Shown here one piece after another: positions 43,356 through 52,649 of a stretch of DNA of 64,000 nucleotides. The stretch is taken from positions 1 to 64,000 of the forward strand of contig CABRZP010000004.1 in the NCBI GenBank assembly GCA_902475545.1. Reading direction: 5' to 3'. Position 1 is the stretch's first letter. Every line of letters starts with the position of its first letter. This DNA is from an uncultured bacterium. GTDB taxonomy: Bacteria; Cyanobacteriota; Vampirovibrionia; Gastranaerophilales; Gastranaerophilaceae. A program made the position numbers and the translations under genes. The notes beneath the pieces were generated by a model. The model searched no databases, had not been told where the DNA came from, and saw only the letters and a program-made list of their open reading frames with translations.

Positions 43356-43389
43356 TAAGAAGTGAATGGTTTATCCCGTTCACTTCTTA
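43356..43389 (+). promoter_or_regulatory. intercistronic hairpin between accB and accC
   Basis: TAAGAAGTGAA (43356-43366) pairs with TTCACTTCTTA (43379-43389). No T-run follows, so attenuation or mRNA processing that sets the accB:accC ratio is more likely than full termination. Confidence 0.55.
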
Positions 43390-43409
43390 CTTTGATAAGG
43401 GATTTTGAA

Positions 43410-44771
43410 ATGTTTAGAAAAGTATTAATAGCAAATAGGGGAGAAATTGCAGTAAGAATTATCAGAGCTTGTAGAGAGCTTGGTATTCCGACTGTTGCGA
43501 TTTATTCGCAAGCTGATGCTAATTCCCTTCATGTAAGATTGGCAACCGAAGCATACTGTATCGGACCTGCTAAAAGTGCAGATAGTTATTTGAGTATTCC
43601 TGCAATTATGTCAGCAGCAATGGTATCAGGAGCTGATGCAATTCATCCGGGTTATGGATTTATGTCTGAAAGAGCAGATTTTGTTGAAATTTGTGAACAA
43701 CAGGGTATTAAATTTATTGGACCGTCTTCTGAAGCTATGAAAAAAATGGGTGATAAAGCTACTGCCCGTAAAACAATGATTGAAAATGATGTACCTGTTA
43801 CTCCGGGAACAGGTATTGTTCATACTGTTGAAGAAGTTCAGGAATTTGCAAACAGAGTAGGTTATCCTGTTATATTGAAAGCTACAGCAGGTGGCGGCGG
43901 AAAAGGTATGAGAGTTTGCCGCAATGATGAAGATGTTCAATTAAATATGGAATTGTGCCAATCAGAAGCTAAAAATTTCTTTGGAAATCCTGATGTTTAT
44001 GCTGAAAAATTCCTTGAAAATCCTCGTCATATCGAAGTTCAAATTTTGGGTGACAGTTTTGGTAATGTTGTTCACTTAGGTGAAAGAGATTGTTCAATTC
44101 AAAGACGTCACCAAAAATTATTGGAAGAAGCTCCATCTCCTGCAATTAATGAAGAAACAAGACAGGAAATGGGTGCTGCTGCTGTAAGAGCTGCTAAAGC
44201 TATTAATTATGAAGGTGCCGGAACTTGCGAATTTTTACTTGACCATGACGGTAAATGGTACTTTATGGAAATGAATACACGTATTCAGGTTGAACATTGC
44301 GTAACTGAAATGATTTCACAAGTTGATCTTGTGCGTGAACAAATTCTTGTTGCAGCTGGTGAAAAGCTAAGTTATACACAGGATGATATTAAATTATACG
44401 GTCACGCAATAGAATGCCGTATTAATGCTGAAAATCCTGCTAAAAACTTTATGCCTAATCCTGGTACAATTTCAGGATATCTTGCTCCGGGAGGTTTTGG
44501 TGTAAGAGTTGATTCTCACGTTTATCAGGATTATGTAATTCCGCCATACTATGATTCAATGATTGGTAAATTAATTTGTTGGGGACGTGATAGAAACGAA
44601 GCCCGCAGAAGAATGTACAGAGCATTAAAAGAATATGTTGTAACAGGTGTAGATACAACTATTCCGTTCCATCAGGCAATTATTGAAGATGAAGTCTTTA
44701 TGAGCGGAAAATTTAATACTGGTTTTATTGAAGAGTTCTATAAACGTAAAGGTATAAGTGAAGAAGGTTAA
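43410..44771 (+). CDS. accC: biotin carboxylase subunit of acetyl-CoA carboxylase
   Basis: The start at 43410 (MFRKVLIANRGEIAVRIIRA) is set by AAGGG and by family length (453 residues). ATP-grasp motifs include KATAGGGGKGMRV, HIEVQILGD, ERDCSIQRRHQKLLEEAPSP and EMNTRIQVEHCVTE. It carboxylates biotin on AccB using bicarbonate and ATP, the first step of fatty acid synthesis. Confidence 0.97.
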   Translation: MFRKVLIANRGEIAVRIIRACRELGIPTVAIYSQADANSLHVRLATEAYCIGPAKSADSYLSIPAIMSAAMVSGADAIHPGYGFMSERADFVEICEQQGIKFIGPSSEAMKKMGDKATARKTMIENDVPVTPGTGIVHTVEEVQEFANRVGYPVILKATAGGGGKGMRVCRNDEDVQLNMELCQSEAKNFFGNPDVYAEKFLENPRHIEVQILGDSFGNVVHLGERDCSIQRRHQKLLEEAPSPAINEETRQEMGAAAVRAAKAINYEGAGTCEFLLDHDGKWYFMEMNTRIQVEHCVTEMISQVDLVREQILVAAGEKLSYTQDDIKLYGHAIECRINAENPAKNFMPNPGTISGYLAPGGFGVRVDSHVYQDYVIPPYYDSMIGKLICWGRDRNEARRRMYRALKEYVVTGVDTTIPFHQAIIEDEVFMSGKFNTGFIEEFYKRKGISEEG

Positions 44772-44781
44772 AAACTTTAAG

Positions 44782-44807
44782 GCGGCGGGAATTGATTTCC
44801 GCCGCCA
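44782..44807 (+). terminator. GC-rich hairpin after accC
   Basis: GGCGGCGG (44782-44789) pairs with CCGCCGCC (44800-44807). A T-run is lacking, so termination may be partial and folC may be transcribed by read-through. The word GGCGGCGGGA also forms the loop of the hairpin after rplR. Confidence 0.6.
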
Positions 44808-44827
44808 AATTATTAAAGGTTGGAAAA

Positions 44828-46057
44828 ATGTTGAAAACATATAGTGATGCTGTTAATTTATTAACTTCTGTCGGTAAATTCCATATCTCTCTGGGTTTGG
44901 ATAGAATGTATGCAATTTTGGAGCTTCTTGGCAATCCACAGGATAAGCTTGATTGTATTCATGTTGCGGGAACTAATGGAAAAGGCTCGGTTTGTGCAAT
45001 TTTGGCAACAGTTTTAGCGGTGACAGGTAAGACTGTTGGGCTTTATACATCTCCGCATTTATTTAAATATACAGAGCGGATAAAAATTTTCCAAAAAAAC
45101 TCCACCCTAGCTCTCCACCATGGAGAGGGAGTATTATCAGACATATCTGATGAAGATTTTGTGCGATATGTTTTTGAAATTTCGGAACTTGCAGATAATC
45201 ACGGAATTGATTTGACAGAATTTGAAATTTTGACGGCTGTAATGTTTAAATATTTTGCGGATAATAATGTTGATGTTGTGGTTCTGGAAACCGGTCTTGG
45301 CGGCAGGTATGATGCAACAAATGTGATTAAAAAGAATTTGTGTTCAATAATTACCCATGTTGATTTTGATCATACTGAACGGTTGGGGAATACAATAGAT
45401 AAAATTGCATACGAAAAAGCAGGAATTATTAAACCAAATTGTCCTTGTATTGTGTTTGAAGGTCGTGAAGTCTATCGTGATGTTTGCGACAAATTAGATT
45501 CAATGCTTGCTGTAATTGCTCCTTTTCGTAATGTTGAAGATTTGTCGTTGAAAGGAATTCATCAACAGGAAAATCTATCACTTGCACTTGCCGCAATAGA
45601 AATGTTGTTCCCTGAAATTCCTCAATCTGTTATTTGTGAAGGGTTAAAAAGAGTTAAACATCCTGCAAGATTTCAATATATCGCAGATAAAAATTTAATA
45701 ATTGACGGGGGGCATAATCCTAATGGAATTTCAGCACTGAAACAAAGTTTGGATATTTATTATCCTAATACTGAACGAAGATTTATTTTTGGTTGTTTGA
45801 AAAATAAAGATTACGAAAAAATGTTGAATATTTTATTTTGTTCAGAGAATGAGGAAATTCCGGAAGTATATTTTTATCATTTTAAACATAATAATTCGTG
45901 TGAATTTAATGATTTGCAGGCTGTTTGTCCAATTGAAGCAAAAGAACTAACTTCTGATACAAAAATAGATTTTAATGACGGGAAATTAAATGTTATTTGC
46001 GGATCTTTGTATATGATTTCTGAATTGGTTGATATGTTTGGAATTAATATTTATTAA
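44828..46057 (+). CDS. folC: folylpolyglutamate/dihydrofolate synthase
   Basis: The start at 44828 (MLKTYSDAVNLLTSVGKFHI) gives 409 residues. Motifs of the Mur-ligase fold: HVAGTNGKGSV (P-loop), GLYTSPHL, TEFEILTAVMF, ETGLGGRYDATN, ITHVDFDHTERLG and IIDGGHNPNG. It adds glutamate to folates. After ERIKIF the normal sequence is interrupted by about 18 residues (QKNSTLALHHGEGVL) encoded by a palindromic DNA insert that keeps the frame open, before DISDEDFVRYVF resumes. The insert lies on a surface loop and may be tolerated. Confidence 0.93.
   Translation: MLKTYSDAVNLLTSVGKFHISLGLDRMYAILELLGNPQDKLDCIHVAGTNGKGSVCAILATVLAVTGKTVGLYTSPHLFKYTERIKIFQKNSTLALHHGEGVLSDISDEDFVRYVFEISELADNHGIDLTEFEILTAVMFKYFADNNVDVVVLETGLGGRYDATNVIKKNLCSIITHVDFDHTERLGNTIDKIAYEKAGIIKPNCPCIVFEGREVYRDVCDKLDSMLAVIAPFRNVEDLSLKGIHQQENLSLALAAIEMLFPEIPQSVICEGLKRVKHPARFQYIADKNLIIDGGHNPNGISALKQSLDIYYPNTERRFIFGCLKNKDYEKMLNILFCSENEEIPEVYFYHFKHNNSCEFNDLQAVCPIEAKELTSDTKIDFNDGKLNVICGSLYMISELVDMFGINIY
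45096..45133 (+). repeat. palindromic insert inside folC
   Basis: CTCTCCA (45111-45117) and TGGAGAG (45121-45127) form a hairpin, set in a longer stretch with CTCCACCCTAG before it and GGGAG after it. Its composition is much richer in C and G than folC. It resembles small palindromic elements that insert in frame into genes, as described in Rickettsia. Exact borders are uncertain by several bases. Confidence 0.6.
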
Positions 46058-46124
46058 AATTTGGCAATTTTTCCTATCAAATTTTCTTTATATATATATC
46101 GGGGAAAATCAATAGGAAAATTTA

Positions 46125-47687
46125 ATGCTAAGTTTTAGTACTATAAGACAAGTTGTAAATGGTGCAAAATCTGCATGTCGTGCAACTGCACCTGAAGCCT
46201 TTTCAAAAACTGCAGCAAAAGGTGAAAAAGCTGCTGCAAGTGCTTTTAGCAGAACATCGGATTCTTATGTTAGGGCATCTGTTCGTCAGCCTAATAATGT
46301 AAAAACAGCTCAGAATCTTCGTACTTCAATATCACAAGCTGAGGCAAAAGCTTATTTTGAAACAAGACTTCAGGATCCAAGATGTATTTTCAGACATCCT
46401 GTAGGCAGAGCTCAAATGGTTAATTTTTTGAATGCCAATGGTGATAATTATAGTTTGTTATATAAATTGGCTAAGTCCGGAAAATTCTCATTGCAGGAAA
46501 ATCCTTCTGCATTTATGAGGGTGCTTTCTTCGACAAATCAGAATACTTCAAATTATTTGAATTTTATACTTGACGGTACTTTAACTCTTGAAAAAGTTGA
46601 TAAGTCAGGTAAAATATCTGCTTTGACTGTTGATGAAATTGCAAGTTTTATTCAATTTAACAGGAACAATAAACATATTAGTGAATTGGTCACAAGTCCT
46701 AAAAAGATGACAGAATTTTTAGAAAGAAGTGAAACGTTAATAAATAATGCGAAAAGAATTGATAAAAGAGATATTTTCGATCCATTGATGCAAAATACAA
46801 GTTACCATTCTAAGACTTTGTATAATGCAACTTTGAATAAAAACCTTCTTGATGATATGGAAGCTCTTATTCATGGTAAAAGTTATTATCCGAAATATTC
46901 ATCCACAACAGCTTCTTCTCAAATTTTGCGTGAAACAAAAATGGGAGATGCAATTGCAATTGACGGAAAAATGTATTTGAATAATGGTAAAAGTTTAGAA
47001 AAATTGAATTTTGATGAGAAAAAATATACTGAACTTTTCCCACCGATACGCAGATTTCATGCAAAACAATCTACAGAAATTGGGGATTGTTTTATGGTGA
47101 GTCCGCTTTCTGCAATGATGAATAGTGAAAAAGGCAGATGTCACATATATAGAATGTTTATGCAGGATTCTGTCGGAAATGTATGGGTAAAATCTGCAAA
47201 TAGTGCAGTTCCTGTATGTTTTGACGGATTTGAAAAATCAGTACCGCATATTACCAATAATAGAGGGCTTGCCATGATTGAGATGGCTTATGCAAAAGGT
47301 GCTAATCCTGAATTAACGGATTTTAATGAGATTATGCACTGGACAGGAGGCGGCTGGACTTCTAACAGTAAAGGATTAGAACTTATTTTTGGTGATTCTG
47401 CAAAAACTGCAAGGTATACTTTCCATGCAAGTGATATTGATAAGCATTTGAGAAGTGATCTTGCAAAGTATGCTAATAAAGATGATTTTGTAACTACTAT
47501 CGGTGTATGTAAAATTAATCCTGAATACAATATGATGCCAAGTCATGCATATACTTTAAGAGGTTATGATGCCAAAAATAAAATGGTTACAATAGCAAAT
47601 CCTCATAGAGCAGGACTCGATGTAAAAATTCCGGAAGAAGAAATACTTCCATATATTAGTAGAATTTCGGTTTCTCAATTGGCATAA
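46125..47687 (+). CDS. calpain-like (C2-type) cysteine protease
   Basis: The 520-residue protein has a ~300-residue N-terminal part without known domain, Ser/Ala-rich at the start, then a papain-type core. QSTEIGDCFMVSPLSAMM is the calpain Cys motif (GDC), PSHAYTLRGYD carries the His and TIANPHRAG the Asn, in the right order and spacing. No signal peptide is evident. Calpain-like proteases in bacteria are unusual and may be effectors or process envelope proteins. Normal-composition gene with its own terminator. Confidence 0.75.
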   Translation: MLSFSTIRQVVNGAKSACRATAPEAFSKTAAKGEKAAASAFSRTSDSYVRASVRQPNNVKTAQNLRTSISQAEAKAYFETRLQDPRCIFRHPVGRAQMVNFLNANGDNYSLLYKLAKSGKFSLQENPSAFMRVLSSTNQNTSNYLNFILDGTLTLEKVDKSGKISALTVDEIASFIQFNRNNKHISELVTSPKKMTEFLERSETLINNAKRIDKRDIFDPLMQNTSYHSKTLYNATLNKNLLDDMEALIHGKSYYPKYSSTTASSQILRETKMGDAIAIDGKMYLNNGKSLEKLNFDEKKYTELFPPIRRFHAKQSTEIGDCFMVSPLSAMMNSEKGRCHIYRMFMQDSVGNVWVKSANSAVPVCFDGFEKSVPHITNNRGLAMIEMAYAKGANPELTDFNEIMHWTGGGWTSNSKGLELIFGDSAKTARYTFHASDIDKHLRSDLAKYANKDDFVTTIGVCKINPEYNMMPSHAYTLRGYDAKNKMVTIANPHRAGLDVKIPEEEILPYISRISVSQLA

Positions 47688-47716
47688 AAAAGGCGGTATT
47701 AACAGCCGTCTTTTTA
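47686..47716. terminator. terminator between the calpain-like gene and atpC
   Basis: AAAAAAGGCGG pairs with CCGTCTTTTT (one G-T) around a 9-base loop. It overlaps the stop codon of the protease gene and ends just before the convergent atpC stop. Confidence 0.8.
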
Positions 47717-47719
47717 TTT

Positions 47720-48112
47720 TTATTTAGATAATTTTGCTTTTAGTCTTGCTTCTGCTCTTGCAATAGCTGCTTCAGCACGTTTAGCATCCATCCTTGCGGA
47801 GGCCTCTCGTTTACGGCGTTTTGCCCTTTCAAGAGCTTCTCTGGCACGAGCTTCGTCGATTTCCTCATCAGCTTCTGCTAATGTTGTTAAAATCAAGCAT
47901 TCGCCATCTTTGAACTGAAGAATTCCGCCCATTGTGGTGAACATTTTAACTTCATCACCAATTTTTACTCGTGTAACTCCTATATCAAGTGGAGTCATCA
48001 TTGGGATATGGTCTTTCAATATACCGAATTCGCCATCAATGCCGCGAGAATATATTTCATCTACTTCTTCATCGAAAACAACTCTTTCTTGTGTAATAAT
48101 TTTTAATTTCAT
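47720..48112 (-). CDS. atpC: ATP synthase epsilon subunit
   Basis: The 130 residues show the beta-sandwich (MKLKIITQERVVFDEEVDEI, GIDGEFGILKDHIPMMTPL) and the C-terminal helical hairpin rich in Ala, Arg and Lys. It couples rotation to catalysis and can inhibit hydrolysis. It follows atpD by 3 bases. Confidence 0.95.
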   Translation of the reverse strand: MKLKIITQERVVFDEEVDEIYSRGIDGEFGILKDHIPMMTPLDIGVTRVKIGDEVKMFTTMGGILQFKDGECLILTTLAEADEEIDEARAREALERAKRRKREASARMDAKRAEAAIARAEARLKAKLSK

Positions 48113-48115
48113 AAA

Positions 48116-49537
<1,422 letters not shown>

Positions 49538-49614
49538 TTATTTTTTGCTCCTATATGTAATTTATAATACAACAAAAAAAATTTTTATATAATATATTAG
49601 AGATTAAATACAAG

Positions 49615-50337
49615 TTATTTTAATTCTTTTGCAATTTCTTTAAAATATTCTGAATTGGTTTTAGCTTTATCTGCACAGGCTATACCGTTGTAATTGTGTC
49701 CGGAACTTTTACTGCAATATGTATTTAAATCAGTATATCTTGTTCCGGTTGCTCCCATTGTACGTAATTCGCCGTTTAAAAATTCAAAAGTAAATAAATC
49801 ATATCCCCAGCGATTTGGTGGTTTTTGAAATCCGTTAATATCCACATGCACAAAAATTTGATTTCCTGACGCATTTTCAAATAATAAATTTGTGCCATCC
49901 ATTAAAATTAGTTGTCCATCATCAAAAAGTTCCGTATAGGCTTTAGTTGTATTGCTATAATTTCTATATGCTCGGGGACTTGTTTTTGTATAGCATTGAG
50001 GATATGATTTCATCCCTTTTGCATTTGTTCCGCAATCAATTGTTCCTTTAAGATATTGAGCAAATGTTTGATAGAATTTGTCTAAACCATAAGATTTTGG
50101 GTCTAAATCTATTTCATCAGCTATCATTTGTCTAAAAACTTGTTGAACAATAGCATACGATTTCAAATATTGAGCTCTCATTTGATGAGCTTTTACTGCT
50201 GTCATTAAATTGGGAATTGTAATTGCTGCTACAACTCCGATAATACCAAGTGTAATTAGTACTTCTGCCAGCGTAAAACCGTTTTTGTTTAAAATTTTTC
50301 TAAAAGGTGCAAAAATATATTTCATATCTTCTCTCAT
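49615..50337 (-). CDS. type IV pilin-like (prepilin) protein
   Basis: The 240 residues have a basic leader and the prepilin peptidase site NGFTLAEVLITLGIIGVV, with Glu at mature position 5 and a long hydrophobic helix. The C-terminal globular part has six Cys (including DCGTNAKG, YPQCYT, YCSKSSGH, IACADK), probably forming disulfides. It could be a minor pilin or a type II secretion pseudopilin. The start may be 50337 or the in-frame ATG at 50325. Lone gene; no pilus assembly genes are beside it. Confidence 0.9.
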   Translation of the reverse strand: MREDMKYIFAPFRKILNKNGFTLAEVLITLGIIGVVAAITIPNLMTAVKAHQMRAQYLKSYAIVQQVFRQMIADEIDLDPKSYGLDKFYQTFAQYLKGTIDCGTNAKGMKSYPQCYTKTSPRAYRNYSNTTKAYTELFDDGQLILMDGTNLLFENASGNQIFVHVDINGFQKPPNRWGYDLFTFEFLNGELRTMGATGTRYTDLNTYCSKSSGHNYNGIACADKAKTNSEYFKEIAKELK

Positions 50338-50426
50338 ATTATTTAATTGTGTACTAGTAGAATACTATTAGTAAACAGTAGTATACACTCTTAAATCTTT
50401 CTTGTCAAATTAGTATAATCTTATAT

Positions 50427-50645
50427 ATGAAAGATGAACGGAATAAAATTTTTGCACGTAATCTAAAGGCGGAACGGTATAGAAAAGGGGTTACTCAGGC
50501 TGAACTTGCAGAAGCTGTTGATGTGAGTGAAAGTTCTATAAGTCTTATTGAACGTGGTATTCAATCCCCTTCAATTTTTCTTGTCTATGATATATCAAAA
50601 TTTCTTGAAATTGATATAAATGAATTGTTAAAAAATATCTCTTAA
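50427..50645 (+). CDS. small XRE-type helix-turn-helix regulator
   Basis: The 72 residues are a single HTH_3 domain: FARNLKAERYRKGVTQAELA, SESSISLIERGIQSPSI, YDISKFLEIDINELL. It lacks any sensor or protease part. It may control the kinase gene 96 bases downstream or a distant target; the position just ahead of the cassette locus is noteworthy but not proof of a link. Confidence 0.9.
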   Translation: MKDERNKIFARNLKAERYRKGVTQAELAEAVDVSESSISLIERGIQSPSIFLVYDISKFLEIDINELLKNIS

Positions 50646-50741
50646 TAATAGATGCATATAAATTATAAAATATTAATATTTTTTGAAAAGGGTAGCAAAA
50701 TTTTTTTTTCTCGTGTATTATGACATGCATATCCCACAATT

Positions 50742-51611
50742 ATGGAAAAGAATATGCAACTTTTAATCGATAAAGAATTGAATTCAACGGACAAGATTTT
50801 AAAGCCAGACTTTAATTCCAAATCCGGTCGCGAATTATTAGCGTTTTACCTGCAAACTAAGTTTAGACAAATATTTTTATATGATAAAAAACAAGATGTA
50901 CCTATTATAAATGCGATTAATCCTGATTTTGTTAATCGCTTTAGCAGAAGATTAATTAATAACCCTACAAAACGTTTGTTAATAGGTGTAACAGGAGAAT
51001 CTGCATCAGGTAAATCAACAATTTGTCATGAAATTAAAAATGTTATTGAACAATTATCTATGCCTGTTACTGTATTAAGTACGGATAATTATTTCAATGA
51101 TATTTCACTTCTTATTAACAAATACGGTTCTTTTGATAATTTGAGAGATAACGGATATGATGTTGACGCCCCTACAAGTTTTCAATTGGATATATTAAAA
51201 TCTGATTTAGAAGATTTATCAGATGGTTTGGACATTAAAGCTCCAATGTATCTTCCGAATGGTACCGGAGTATCTGTTCCGAAGGCATTTGATGTTCATT
51301 CTCAAAAAATTATTGTTGTTGAAGGTATTGCAACAATGTATGAAGAAGTTAAAGACACCTTTGATATAAAAATTTATGTAGAAACTGAAAATGAACTTAG
51401 AAAAGAAAGATTTATAAACAGAGCTGTTGAAGAACGAAATCAGAGTGAAGAAAATGCATTGAAGCACTGGCATTACATTACAGATGCCGGAGAAAAATAT
51501 GTCAAACCTTTCCGTAAAGAAGCTGATTTGGTTTTGAACGGTAACTCTGATTTGAAATATTTTGCACAAATTTTAGAATATATTTATACAATTACCAATA
51601 ATTTTCAATAA
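50742..51611 (+). CDS. uridine kinase/phosphoribulokinase-family P-loop kinase
   Basis: The 289 residues have an ~80-residue N-terminal helical extension, then Walker A GVTGESASGKST (near 83), STDNYFND, APTSFQLDIL and IIVVEGIATMYEEVKDTFDI, and ERFINRAVEERNQ. This matches the URK/PRK family, which phosphorylates uridine, ribulose-5-phosphate or similar hydroxyl substrates. The extension is not typical of Udk, so the substrate is uncertain. Confidence 0.8.
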   Translation: MEKNMQLLIDKELNSTDKILKPDFNSKSGRELLAFYLQTKFRQIFLYDKKQDVPIINAINPDFVNRFSRRLINNPTKRLLIGVTGESASGKSTICHEIKNVIEQLSMPVTVLSTDNYFNDISLLINKYGSFDNLRDNGYDVDAPTSFQLDILKSDLEDLSDGLDIKAPMYLPNGTGVSVPKAFDVHSQKIIVVEGIATMYEEVKDTFDIKIYVETENELRKERFINRAVEERNQSEENALKHWHYITDAGEKYVKPFRKEADLVLNGNSDLKYFAQILEYIYTITNNFQ

Positions 51612-51735
51612 TTTTACTTTGTCTCCTCAATATTTTTCATTGGAATTTTTTTGCTTGAAAAGTGTATTAATAGATTATTGAGATTAGAGATTTTAAAACA
51701 TTTTATTTGATTAAAACATTGCCAAAATAAAGATT

Positions 51736-51764
51736 TTGACAAAATGCTATAAATGTAGTATAAT
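51736..51764 (+). promoter_or_regulatory. perfect consensus sigma70 promoter before cassette 1
   Basis: TTGACA (51736-51741) and TATAAT (51759-51764) match consensus in all twelve positions with a 17-base spacer. The start point (about 51771) is 11 bases before the 138-bp repeat, so the repeat is expected to be the 5' leader of the cassette 1 transcript. Confidence 0.85.
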
Positions 51765-51781
51765 GAATGCATTATTTTTAC

Positions 51782-51919
51782 ACTAGCCAATTAGATATTG
51801 CATCCGTTTAAGAAAGACTTGGAAGAAAGCGAGGTTTTATATTAACAATAACAAAATATAAATAGCAAAACAACTGAATAGTTACTCAAAAATCCGTAAT
51901 ACGTTTGAATTTACGGTAA
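51782..51919 (+). repeat. 138-bp cassette leader repeat, copy 1
   Basis: This stretch recurs at 53696-53833 with three visible mismatches. It is non-coding and begins ACTAG. It contains TTGCATCCGTTTAAGAAAG and GAAGAAAGCGAGG, and ends in a hairpin CCGTAA/TTACGG. Directly downstream of a consensus promoter, it should be transcribed as leader RNA. It does not match any riboswitch consensus I know. The 51612-51735 sequence before the promoter shows nothing notable. Confidence 0.85.
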
Positions 51920-51956
51920 ATTTGTTGGTTAATATCTAAAATATAACGTTATATAT

Positions 51957-51977
51957 AGGAGGCAAATAGCAATGTAA
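51957..51977 (+). promoter_or_regulatory. strong ribosome binding site with a start-stop minigene (ATG TAA)
   Basis: AGGAGG (51957-51962) is followed at ideal distance by ATG (51972-51974) and immediately TAA (51975-51977). The bases after it (AAAAAATTTGT) resemble the start of the LprI-like gene 46 bases downstream (AAAAAATTTGT after its ATG), which lacks a good ribosome binding site. It may be a translational regulator or a scar of a small duplication. Confidence 0.55.
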
Positions 51978-52017
51978 AAAATTTGTATAATTAGAGTTAT
52001 ATTGGTAGAATAAATTT

Positions 52018-52590
52018 ATGAAAAAATTTGTTTATATATTTATTATTATAATGTTATCTTTTTGTACTTTATTGAGTTTTGCATACGTAGTAAGGTATAA
52101 AAAACAAGTTAAAGTGTTAAGTGAAGAGATAAATAAATTAAATAATGCAATTACAGAAATAAGTTCTGAAAATAGTAAACTTGTTGAAGACAAAGATTTT
52201 GTCCAAAAACAATATCAAGATTTAAAATCGACTAAAAATGAAGCAGAACTTATAGATGTGGAAATCCAAGAATGCATGAAATCATGTAATTATACAACTG
52301 CTTGTATGAATAATTGTGTTTATGATTCTGAGCACAAATGGGAAAAAGAAATAGATAAAAATATAAAGTCTCTGGAAAAAATAATGAATAAAGAACAAAT
52401 GGGGCTTCTGCATGATACTCAAAAGAAATGGGTAAGATACAAAGATGCCCAACAAAAGTTGAATAGCAAAACAATTGGCACAATGACAGGAACTATATAT
52501 ACAAATATTCTTGCTAGTGATCAAGCTTATTTAATTGAGTTAAGAGCGAAAGAGCTTGATGAATTGTATTATATTTATTCTAAAAAATAA
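52018..52590 (+). CDS. membrane-anchored LprI/DUF1311-like protein, candidate lysozyme inhibitor (immunity)
   Basis: The 190 residues start with one membrane helix (about 4-25), followed by a coiled coil (about 30-75) and a C-terminal domain with ECMKSCNYTTACMNNCVYD, then LLHDTQKKWVRYKDAQQ and ASDQAYLIELRAKELDEL. The Cys pattern and the AQ.xW..yrDa motif match the LprI/DUF1311 family, which includes lysozyme inhibitors. The domain should face the periplasm. It lies 59 bases before a muramidase-like gene, as expected for an immunity partner. The start has no clear Shine-Dalgarno. Confidence 0.75.
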   Translation: MKKFVYIFIIIMLSFCTLLSFAYVVRYKKQVKVLSEEINKLNNAITEISSENSKLVEDKDFVQKQYQDLKSTKNEAELIDVEIQECMKSCNYTTACMNNCVYDSEHKWEKEIDKNIKSLEKIMNKEQMGLLHDTQKKWVRYKDAQQKLNSKTIGTMTGTIYTNILASDQAYLIELRAKELDELYYIYSKK

Positions 52591-52649
52591 ATCTATTCTA
52601 CCTTATTTAACAAAATAATTAGTATGTAGTTAAACAAGGAGAATTAAAT

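Noticed and set aside
43356..43389. accB-accC hairpin as a true terminator
   Set aside because: There is no T-run, and accC follows immediately with its own ribosome binding site; the genes must be co-expressed.
46125..47687. The 520-aa protein as a plain hypothetical
   Set aside because: The GDC...SHAY...NPH order and spacing fit the calpain core well enough to name it with moderate confidence.
50427..51611. XRE regulator and kinase as a toxin-antitoxin pair
   Set aside because: The kinase resembles the URK/PRK family, not HipA or zeta toxins, and the genes are about 96 bases apart, so there is no tight coupling.
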